This document shows, in pieces, positions 56,107 through 64,000 of a stretch of DNA of 64,000 nt (its first letter is position 1; every line of letters begins with the position of its first letter). Source of the stretch: Candidatus Rifleibacteriota bacterium (GTDB lineage: Bacteria; Muiribacteriota; Ozemobacteria; Ozemobacterales; Ozemobacteraceae); NCBI GenBank assembly GCA_024710355.1, contig JANJUX010000011.1, positions 62,001 through 126,000 of the forward strand. The letters run 5' to 3'. Below the pieces are notes generated by a model, which saw nothing but the letters and a program-made list of their open reading frames with translations, made no database searches and was not told the DNA's origin. A program made the position numbers and the translations under genes.

Positions 56107-56796
56107 TTGTGGATGCATAATTTGCGGGCTGTGCCTCTGGTGTTTTTTCTGGCGCTGCTGCTGGTTCCGGCAATGTTTAGCCGGTCAGAGCTTCTGGCGC
56201 AGGAATTTGATCTGACGCCTTATCAGCAGACAATCGCCAGCGATGCGACGACTCCAGCCGAAATTCTTTACCCGCCATTTTTCAGAAAAATTGATGCGAT
56301 AAACCTGAAAAATATTTATCGCGAAATCCGCTCCAGATTTCATTTTTTTGCGGGTCTGCGCCTTGAACCATCATATTTTAACTGCTATAAAATGCAGCGT
56401 CGTATCGACAAAGCACTGGAACGAATGGTCACAGACAAGGGCGGACTGCCATTTTCGAGCCTGGATGACCTGCTTCTCTACGCTCGTAATTCACCACTTG
56501 AACCATATCTGCGACCAATGCCTCTCAAATCCGATGCCAGCTGTACCTTTAAATCCTTCGGTGACCTGCGTCATGGTGGCATAATCTATTGCGCTTACCA
56601 TGGCCCTGATGTCAACGGTTCGTTTTATAAAGAACATTTTGACGAAATTTCGCGGGCCCGCCCGATTTTTACCTCTTTCGACATGGTTGAGCTGCTGATT
56701 TTTCTGCCGGCTTTGCTTATTCTGCCATTCATCTGGTGGATTTCGAAGAAGGCTCTGCAGAGAGACCTGCCAGTCAGCCCTGAATCTCAGGGTTGA
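56107..56796 (+). CDS. Membrane/secreted hypothetical protein
   Basis: N-terminal hydrophobic segment and C-terminal TM (LLIFLPALLILPFIWWI). Confidence 0.5.
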   Translation: MWMHNLRAVPLVFFLALLLVPAMFSRSELLAQEFDLTPYQQTIASDATTPAEILYPPFFRKIDAINLKNIYREIRSRFHFFAGLRLEPSYFNCYKMQRRIDKALERMVTDKGGLPFSSLDDLLLYARNSPLEPYLRPMPLKSDASCTFKSFGDLRHGGIIYCAYHGPDVNGSFYKEHFDEISRARPIFTSFDMVELLIFLPALLILPFIWWISKKALQRDLPVSPESQG

Positions 56797-56867
56797 AAAA
56801 GCCTTTTGATTTCTATATCATTAACGCGAAGTCAGCGAACTGGCTATCCTGATTGGCGGTTTCATTA

Positions 56868-58172
56868 ATGCACGCCGGACACACACCGTTTTTTTTACGC
56901 TATCCGCAGTTTTTCAGGCTCTGGCTTGGGCAGGTAACCAGTCAGGCAGGCAACAAAATCTATCAGATTGCCATTATCTGGTGGATTCTCAACGAAAACC
57001 CGGTTCACGGCGGCTTTGCTCTTGGCGCTTTCATGGTCGCCGGCGCTTTGCCATCGCTGCTTTTCTGCAACCTGATCGGAAGGGTCGTAGACCGCATGCC
57101 TGCCAGAAGAATGCTGGTCAGCTGCGACCTTGCCTCTACTGCCCTTCTTGCCGGTATCGGCTGGTCTTTGTATACCGGCAGTCTTGATTTGAAAATCGCA
57201 TTTCTGATGAGCTTTCTGCTCGCCACTGCCGAAGGCTTTTTTAATCCGGCGGTTACCAAGTGCCTGCCATCACTGGTTGATGAAGAGGCGATCGAACAGG
57301 CAGTGGCTTTTCAGGCTTCGACACAGTATCTTGCCAGCTTCGGTGGCTCGGTACTCGGCGCCATGCTGATTGGCTGGCTCGGAATTCCGCTGCTGATTTC
57401 TCTGACGGCAGTGAATTATTTCATTTCTGCAATGATCGAGCTGACGATAAAGTTCCCCGAAGATAGACAGCCAGAGAACGCCGCTGCACAAGAGAAAGAC
57501 GCTGCTGCCGACCAGAAAACACCCGATGAAGGCGCTAAGGCTCCGGTTGCGGAGGGTCGCGAAAACATCGACTGGCAGCGGTTTCCTTTGCTTAAGTCAC
57601 TTTTGACCGGGTTTGGGCTGGTTAATTTTTTTGCCACGCCTGTTCTCATCGTGATCCCGCTCTATGTTAAAAAGGTGCTGCTGGCCGAGGCGCGAACTCT
57701 TGGCTTTCTTGAAGCCGCACTCTGGATTGGCATTCTTCTCGGCACCTTTGCCGCAGCTCTTTTCAGGTCAGGGCAGCGCACCATACGTCTGGGTGCCGCC
57801 AGCATGCTGGTGTTCGGCGTCTGTATGTTTATTCCCGGGTTTTTTACAAATTCTGTGGCGTTTGGCGCAGCCCTGTTTTTTGCCGGCATGTCGCTGGGTA
57901 TTAACAATGTTAAGTTCATCACCCTTTTCCAAAGGGTGGTTGCCGACGAAATCAAGGGGCGGTTCTTTGCCGCCATGCAGGCAATCATCGGCTTTTCCTT
58001 TCCGATTGCCTATCTGGTCTTCGGTTATCTTGGCGACCTGCTATCGCCAGACCGCGTCTGTCTGGTGCAGGGAGTCGGGATTCTCGCAGTTGCCGCCTGG
58101 TTTTACAGCCTCTCAGGCCGAGAAGCGGAGCTTTTTAAACATGATTCCGGCACTGAGCAGCCAAATGGCTGA
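56868..58172 (+). CDS. MFS transporter
   Basis: RYPQFFRLWLGQVTSQAGNKIYQIAIIWWIL; IGRVVDRMPARRML; 10-12 hydrophobic segments. Confidence 0.85.
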   Translation: MHAGHTPFFLRYPQFFRLWLGQVTSQAGNKIYQIAIIWWILNENPVHGGFALGAFMVAGALPSLLFCNLIGRVVDRMPARRMLVSCDLASTALLAGIGWSLYTGSLDLKIAFLMSFLLATAEGFFNPAVTKCLPSLVDEEAIEQAVAFQASTQYLASFGGSVLGAMLIGWLGIPLLISLTAVNYFISAMIELTIKFPEDRQPENAAAQEKDAAADQKTPDEGAKAPVAEGRENIDWQRFPLLKSLLTGFGLVNFFATPVLIVIPLYVKKVLLAEARTLGFLEAALWIGILLGTFAAALFRSGQRTIRLGAASMLVFGVCMFIPGFFTNSVAFGAALFFAGMSLGINNVKFITLFQRVVADEIKGRFFAAMQAIIGFSFPIAYLVFGYLGDLLSPDRVCLVQGVGILAVAAWFYSLSGREAELFKHDSGTEQPNG

Positions 58173-58242
58173 GGATTGACAAATTTTGCCGCAGCGACTA
58201 AGATTAGTTAACGATAACTAACTTAGTTCGAGGTGAGCAAAT

Positions 58243-58848
58243 ATGGCGCGAAAAACCGGCGAGGCACGCCAGGCCGAAATAATTGCGGTAACCCGCGACC
58301 TGATCTTTAACGAAGGCTTCAGCAACTTTACTGTCAGAACTGTCGCAAGCCGTATCGGCATAAGCGAAGCCGCCATCTACCGCCATTTTAAAAGCAAAGA
58401 AGACCTGCTTCTCGGCCTTCTCGACTCGCTTTTCGTTCCGTGGCGCGAAGCACTCGAAGGCCTGCTGCAGGAGAATGTTGCCGCCCGCCTCAAGCTGCGC
58501 CGGCTCGTCGAAATTCATCTGCATCATCTGGTTATCAGGCAGCTGAACCCGATTCTGTTTTTTTCTGAAGCCATTCGCCCTGAGAATTGTCATCTGTTCG
58601 AAAAACTGAGCAGCAGTCTTGGTTTTTTGCAGAATACCGTTACCGCCATTGTCAGGCAGGGAGTCGAAGCTCGTGAATTCAAACCCGAAACCGAAATTGC
58701 TTCTTCTACCGCATGCATTGTTGGTTTGATTCAGACAACTGTTATCAAATGGACTCTGCAGCGTAAAACCGACGGCCTGGTTGAACACGCCTCTTCGCTT
58801 ATGGATTTCTTTGTCGAACTGATCGAACTGAAAGGATCAAGAAAATGA
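58243..58848 (+). CDS. TetR/AcrR family regulator
   Basis: RQAEIIAVTRDLIFNEGFSNFTVRTVASRIGISEAAIYRHFKSKEDLLLGLLD. Confidence 0.9.
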   Translation: MARKTGEARQAEIIAVTRDLIFNEGFSNFTVRTVASRIGISEAAIYRHFKSKEDLLLGLLDSLFVPWREALEGLLQENVAARLKLRRLVEIHLHHLVIRQLNPILFFSEAIRPENCHLFEKLSSSLGFLQNTVTAIVRQGVEAREFKPETEIASSTACIVGLIQTTVIKWTLQRKTDGLVEHASSLMDFFVELIELKGSRK

Positions 58849-60092
58849 GCCGAAACGCAAAGACCGCAAAAATTTATTACCTGATTATTGCTGTAATTGC
58901 CATCGCAACCGTTGCGCTGGCCGGTATCGGCCTGGTAAAGATCCGAAGTAAACTGGCCATGGCCAGGCCCATGGAATCAAGGCCCCTTGCCGCCAGAGTT
59001 ATCGAGGTCGCAAACGGGCAGGTCGATAAGACGATTTCAGCCCTGGCAACCGTAAAAAGCGCCGCAACCGTGCAGATCAAGGCCGAAACCGGCGGAAAAA
59101 TTCTCAACCTGCCTTTGCGTGAAGGTGATCGGGTAAAGGCCGGCCAGGTTATCGGCATTATCGACAGCCGCGAACAGGATGCTCAGCTGCAGGCAGCGAA
59201 AGCGCGCAATCAATCAGCTTCGAATCAGGCCGCCGCAACCGCCGCCGCTCTTCAGATGCTGACCAGTCAGATAGATGCGGCACAGACCAATTTTGAATTC
59301 TGGACCGGCGAATTGAAAAGAGACGAAGAGCTATATCAGGCTGGTGCCATAGCACAAACAGCTTTCGAAAATACCAGAAACCGGCATGCAGAGGCGCAGA
59401 GTCGCCTTGCCTCGCTGAAATCTCAAATTCAATCTCAGAAATCCCAGGTTGATGCGTTGCTTTCGCAGAAGACCGCGAGTGAAAAAGATGTGATGCTCTG
59501 GCAGGTGAGGCGCGATTATACCGATCTTACCTCGCCGGTTGACGGCATAATATCTGCCCGACTGCAGGAAGAGGGTAATCGTGTTCTGCCCGGAACAGCA
59601 GTTTATAATATCGAAGACACGACAAAAACCCGCCTTATCATGCAGGTGCCGCAGGAAGCTGCCGTCAGAATCGGGTCGGGGCAGCCGGTGTCACTGCGCG
59701 GGCATGCGTCGGCCAGCTTCTCCGTCAGCCGGGTTTTTCCGGTTTTGAACGAATTCAGACAGGTGACTGTCGAAGCCGAGAGCCCGATTTTGCCTCAGGG
59801 GCTGGTTTATGACATGCAGGTGCCGACCAGTATCGTTGTTGAGCGCGGCGAAGGGGCGGTGATTCCGGAAACAGCCAGATTTGTCGATTTTTCGCGATCA
59901 GACCGCTTTTTTGTCTACGTCGTTAAAGATGGCATTGCGGTGCGCACTTCGGTTGCGCCTGTTCTTGAGGGCGATAACGGAGCGACACTGGCAAATGCCG
60001 CAGAAATTCCGGTCGGAACGGTTCTTGCCGTCGGTTCCTATCTTGAAAATATAAGGCTGCCGGCGTCTTTTGCGATCGAGGTGGTCAAATGA
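58845..60092 (+). CDS. RND efflux periplasmic adaptor (membrane fusion protein)
   Basis: VQIKAETGGKILNLPLREGDRVKAGQVIGIIDSREQDAQLQAAKA; DLTSPVDGIISARLQEEGNRV. Confidence 0.9.
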   Translation: MSRNAKTAKIYYLIIAVIAIATVALAGIGLVKIRSKLAMARPMESRPLAARVIEVANGQVDKTISALATVKSAATVQIKAETGGKILNLPLREGDRVKAGQVIGIIDSREQDAQLQAAKARNQSASNQAAATAAALQMLTSQIDAAQTNFEFWTGELKRDEELYQAGAIAQTAFENTRNRHAEAQSRLASLKSQIQSQKSQVDALLSQKTASEKDVMLWQVRRDYTDLTSPVDGIISARLQEEGNRVLPGTAVYNIEDTTKTRLIMQVPQEAAVRIGSGQPVSLRGHASASFSVSRVFPVLNEFRQVTVEAESPILPQGLVYDMQVPTSIVVERGEGAVIPETARFVDFSRSDRFFVYVVKDGIAVRTSVAPVLEGDNGATLANAAEIPVGTVLAVGSYLENIRLPASFAIEVVK

Positions 60093-63000
60093 ACATCATT
60101 AATACGGTGATACAACGCCCGGCCTGGGCGATTGCCTTCTGGCTGCTGATCGGCGCAATCGGTCTTGTTTCATACAACTTCATGCCGGTCGACCTTTTTC
60201 CCGATACCATGCCGCCCCAGGTCGTCGCCATGACGGTGGTGCGCGGCGCCTCTGCCGATGACGTAAGTCGGCGCGTCACCACCCTGATCGACCGTGAACT
60301 GAAGGGCCTTAAGGGCATTGTCAGGGTCGTTTCTACCTCGCGAGATGAGGTTTCATCGGTGAATGCGCAGTTCGATTATGGCACCGACATGTCACAGGCG
60401 ATGACCGACGTTATCAATGCGGTTAACCGTGTTACCCGCAGTTTTCCGGCCGGAACCCAGCCAACTCAGTTTTTTCGCATAACCGACGCTAATCGGCCGG
60501 TCGTGACTCTGGCCCTCAAACCGGCTCAGAACTCTTCGCTCGATCTGAAGGCAATTCGTATTCTGGCTGAAAACGACATTAAAGAAGATCTGTTGCGATT
60601 GCGGGGCATTGGCAGAATCGATGTATTTGGTGCCAATGAACCGGAAATTCTGGTGCGTATGGATCTTGAAAAGCTGCGGCAGTTTAAAATAGCTCCGGCT
60701 CAGGTTCTCAAAGCGATCGGGGCCCAGAATACTTCTCTACCAGGTGGCTATCTTGAAAATGGCGGGCGTGAATCACTGGTTAAAACACTTTATGAGGCGC
60801 GTACTCCTGAGCAGCTCGCCGGTTTGCCGATCAGAGTTCAGAATGGCGGAGTCATCACTCTGGCTGATGTTGCTTCGGTGACTCTCGGAATCAAGACACC
60901 GCGCAGCATTTATCATGGTAATGGTTCTGCGGCAATTGCCTTGAACATTCTCAAGCCCGAAGATGGCTTTGCAGTCGATGGCATCGAAAGTATAAAAAAA
61001 TATCTGCCGGAACTCCAGAAACGCTACCCCGAGATTGATTTTGCCATCACTACCGACCAGGAACCAATAATCTCGGTCAACGTCAGGGGTATGAAAGATT
61101 CATTGTTTTCGGCGGTCTGGCTGACGATGCTGATAGTTTTCCTGCTGTTGCAGAATCTGCGGGCATCGGTTGTCGTCGGAGTTTCGATTCCGCTGTCGTT
61201 TCTCTCGGCCTTTGCTTTTCTCTATTTTACGCCATTTACGCTCAATATGGTGACGCTTTCAGGCCTGATCATCGCGGTCGGAATGGTGGTTGACGCCTCG
61301 ATAGTCGTTGTCGAAAACGTTTACCGTCACCTCGAAAATGGTACGGCAGATCTCGAAAAGGTTGTTGCCGGCACCGAAGAGGTGGTGTTCTCGATCTGGG
61401 GTGGCATGCTGACCACTGTTGTCGTCATGATTCCGATCATGTTTGTCGGCGGTTACGTGCAGCAGGTGTTGCGCCCTCTGACCATGACCATTTCAGCAAC
61501 ACTGGTTGGTTCGTTTTTTGCAGCAGTGACCATTGTTCCGATTCTTCTCAAAAAACTGCTCGTCGATATGCATGTCAGGGCTGCAAAGCTCGAAGGCTCA
61601 GAGGAAGAGCAGAAGGCCGGTTTCTTCTTTTCTGTCATCAATCGCCTGCTCGATGCGTCGGTCAATATCTATCTGAGCCTGCTGCACCTTGGCCTCAAGA
61701 TGCGGGTGCCCCTTCTCATTGCCTCATTCATCGTCCTGGCCTTGAGTGCGCGAACCGTACTGCCTCTCGTTGGCCGTGAACTCATGCCACGCATGGATAC
61801 CGGCATGATCATTATCAAGGCTGATCTGCCGCCATCGATGACTGCCGGTGAAGTAGAGAAGAGTATTGAGAAAATCGAAAAAATTATTGGCGAAAATCCG
61901 CATGTGCTCAATATTTCAACGGTCGCCGGTTCTGAGCCCGGTCAGGTAAGCTTTGGTGCCGGCGGGCAGCTGCTGCAGCAGGTTGATATTCAGGTGCGTC
62001 TTACTACCAGGGATCGACGCTCGCAGACAATCTGGGAGATCTCGCGTGACTGGCGGGCAAAACTGCATCATATCCCCGAACTGGTTGCATTTTCGGTTTC
62101 TGAGTTCGGTGCCACGCCCATGGCAACCTCGCGTGCCCCGATCGACGTGATGATCAGCGGTCGTGACCCTGATATACTTTATCAGCTGGCTGAAAGCCTC
62201 GATGCCAAGCTGCGCAAAATCGACGGGCTGCAGGATCTGCGCTTTACCTGGGCCAAAAGCAAACCCGAAACGCACTTTTCGCCCGATTTGAGTATTGCCG
62301 GGCGTTATCAGCTGACCCCGGTCGAGCTTGGTGAATTTCTTGGTCTGACATTCTCGGGCAGAATCCCCGGAGCTCTTAAAATGAAGGGGCTTGTCGATCT
62401 CTCGATTCGCGCCGAACTTGGTGAGGCCGGCCAGCGCTGGCAGAAACAGATCGATGACCTGGTGATTCCAGGTCCGGCCGGCGAGTTGTTTCTCGGCTCG
62501 CTTGGCACTTCAAGGCAGGTGCTGCAGCCAACTCTGGTAACCAGAGAAAATCTTTCAGAGACAATCAATATCACCGGCCTGAATTCGATTCGTCCCTTGT
62601 CGGCGGTTGCAGAGGATGTTTCTGAGGTTCTCGCCGCTTCAGCGCTTCCGGCAGGATACCGGGCCGAACTGTCGGGAACGATGGCCGATATTGCCGAAAC
62701 CGGTCGCCGGCTCGGCAAGGTGCTTGGTCTCGGTCTGATGATGCTTTATGTGGTTCTGTATCTGCTGTTTGAAAACTGGTGGCGGCCGTTTCTGGTAATG
62801 GTCACCATTCCGTTGTCTCTTATCGGGGCTCTCTGGGGCCTGCTGATTTTTGACAAGCCGATGTGCATGCCGGCAATGATGGGCATCATTCTTCTTGGGG
62901 GAACGATTGTGAATAACGCGATCATTCTTATCGATTTTATCGACAGTGCGGTCAAAAAAGGGGTTGAGCGCCGCCAGGCACTTGAAGATGCCGTAAAAAC

Positions 63001-64000
63001 CAGATTCAGGCCGATTCTTATAACCACGCTGTCGACAATTCTTGGTTTGATCCCGCTGATTCTCGAACAGGCTGTGGGCCTCGAACGCATGTCACCGCTG
63101 GGAGTGGTTGCTTCGGCCGGTCTGCTGGTCGGAACGGTGATGACCATGGTAATGATTCCGGTTCTTTATGATCTGATCATGAGTGTTGCCGAGCGTTTGT
63201 CAGCTTTGCGGGTTACCGCTGCAGGCAAGACCGTGGCTGTTGTTCTGATCGCCCTGTCATTTGCCGCAACAGCACAGGCTGAGGGAATAACCATCGAAGA
63301 ATGTCTGCAGAGTGCGCTGGCTTCAGCGCCCGTCATGCTGATTTCAGAAACCGAGATTGAAGCTGCCGATGGCCAGATAAAGCAGGCAGCGGCAGCGCTG
63401 CAACCTTCGGTAAGGCTGGGTGCAGTCGCCCGTCACTGGGATCAGAGGCGCCCTGGTGTGCTCGGGGCAATACCCGGTGCTCCGCAGTTTTTTGATGAAA
63501 ATCTCAGCGAAACACAGCTGCAGTTGCGGCAATTACTCTGGGATTCAGGCCGTGCGCGCTCGTCTTTTGACGCGGCCCGTTTTGAAAGAGATGCAAGAAA
63601 GCAGCAGAAAGACAGAATCGAGCAGGAAACGATCTTTTCCGTGTTGTCGGCCTTTCTTGAAGTGATAAGCCAGCAGGCGACGGCAGAGGCGGTCGCCAGG
63701 AATGTTGAAGACGTCAGCGCGGCTCTGACACGCATGCGCAAGTTGAAAGAGGTTGGTCGTGTTGCCAATGTCGATGTTCTGCGTCTCGAGGTGCGTGAAC
63801 AGGAAACTCTGGCACAGCAGGAAACGGTTCGCCATGGTCTGGTGAGTAATCTTGCCCGTCTGGCGCGCATCTGCGGCTTTCAAAGGGCACCTGAAAAGGT
63901 GGCTTCTGAAGGGATCGATCTTTATGCCGTGGCTACGGATCTGTCGGAAGACGAGTTACTTCAGACCGCGCTGCAGCAGCGTTCTGACCTGATCGCCGGC
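60089..64000 (+). CDS. RND efflux permease fused in frame to a TolC-like outer membrane factor (3' truncated by window edge)
   Basis: ATG 60089 (ATGA overlap); RND motifs GLIIAVGMVVDASIVVVENVYRHLE and ILLGGTIVNNAIILIDFIDSAVKKG; no stop through VAVVLIALSFAATAQA-EGITIEECLQSALASAPVMLISETEIEAADGQIKQAAAALQPSVRLGA (TolC family) to base 64000. Confidence 0.85.
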   Translation, partial: MNIINTVIQRPAWAIAFWLLIGAIGLVSYNFMPVDLFPDTMPPQVVAMTVVRGASADDVSRRVTTLIDRELKGLKGIVRVVSTSRDEVSSVNAQFDYGTDMSQAMTDVINAVNRVTRSFPAGTQPTQFFRITDANRPVVTLALKPAQNSSLDLKAIRILAENDIKEDLLRLRGIGRIDVFGANEPEILVRMDLEKLRQFKIAPAQVLKAIGAQNTSLPGGYLENGGRESLVKTLYEARTPEQLAGLPIRVQNGGVITLADVASVTLGIKTPRSIYHGNGSAAIALNILKPEDGFAVDGIESIKKYLPELQKRYPEIDFAITTDQEPIISVNVRGMKDSLFSAVWLTMLIVFLLLQNLRASVVVGVSIPLSFLSAFAFLYFTPFTLNMVTLSGLIIAVGMVVDASIVVVENVYRHLENGTADLEKVVAGTEEVVFSIWGGMLTTVVVMIPIMFVGGYVQQVLRPLTMTISATLVGSFFAAVTIVPILLKKLLVDMHVRAAKLEGSEEEQKAGFFFSVINRLLDASVNIYLSLLHLGLKMRVPLLIASFIVLALSARTVLPLVGRELMPRMDTGMIIIKADLPPSMTAGEVEKSIEKIEKIIGENPHVLNISTVAGSEPGQVSFGAGGQLLQQVDIQVRLTTRDRRSQTIWEISRDWRAKLHHIPELVAFSVSEFGATPMATSRAPIDVMISGRDPDILYQLAESLDAKLRKIDGLQDLRFTWAKSKPETHFSPDLSIAGRYQLTPVELGEFLGLTFSGRIPGALKMKGLVDLSIRAELGEAGQRWQKQIDDLVIPGPAGELFLGSLGTSRQVLQPTLVTRENLSETINITGLNSIRPLSAVAEDVSEVLAASALPAGYRAELSGTMADIAETGRRLGKVLGLGLMMLYVVLYLLFENWWRPFLVMVTIPLSLIGALWGLLIFDKPMCMPAMMGIILLGGTIVNNAIILIDFIDSAVKKGVERRQALEDAVKTRFRPILITTLSTILGLIPLILEQAVGLERMSPLGVVASAGLLVGTVMTMVMIPVLYDLIMSVAERLSALRVTAAGKTVAVVLIALSFAATAQAEGITIEECLQSALASAPVMLISETEIEAADGQIKQAAAALQPSVRLGAVARHWDQRRPGVLGAIPGAPQFFDENLSETQLQLRQLLWDSGRARSSFDAARFERDARKQQKDRIEQETIFSVLSAFLEVISQQATAEAVARNVEDVSAALTRMRKLKEVGRVANVDVLRLEVREQETLAQQETVRHGLVSNLARLARICGFQRAPEKVASEGIDLYAVATDLSEDELLQTALQQRSDLIAG

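Noticed and set aside
1-64000. CRISPR arrays, rRNA, transposases or phage genes
   Set aside because: Searched by eye; no repeat-spacer pattern, rRNA signature or mobile-element enzyme found

Overview
64 kb of a Gram-negative-type (diderm) bacterial chromosome, roughly 50% GC by eye, with an anaerobic, H2-metabolising gene content. I found no rRNA, tRNA, CRISPR array or transposase. Main blocks: (i) an envelope operon (1556-9216: SLH/OmpM-like porin, lipoprotein, DOMON-like protein, PorV-like barrel) closed by a clear terminator; (ii) an apparently noncoding, highly structured region with two minus-strand terminators (9390-9865); (iii) a putative H2-sensing cluster (12953-20775: two PAS-linked HydS-like proteins, one group-B-like [FeFe] hydrogenase, two [2Fe-2S] proteins, two SpoIIE/PP2C phosphatases sharing an unrecognised C-terminal domain); (iv) two tandem large membrane SpoIIE phosphatase receptors (27092-32913); (v) a rex-hydC-hydB-hydA bifurcating hydrogenase operon (39596-44669), with an adjacent 900-bp hicAB module bounded by 25-bp direct repeats that contain half of the hydA terminator; (vi) a TetR / membrane fusion protein / RND operon at the right edge in which the RND permease reads in frame, without a stop, into a TolC-like outer membrane factor. 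GTGA-N6-TCAC (Rex- or CRP-like) operators sit upstream of both the H2-sensing cluster and the SpoIIE receptor pair, suggesting a redox/H2-responsive partner-switching regulon. All functional calls are by eye; no database search was run.
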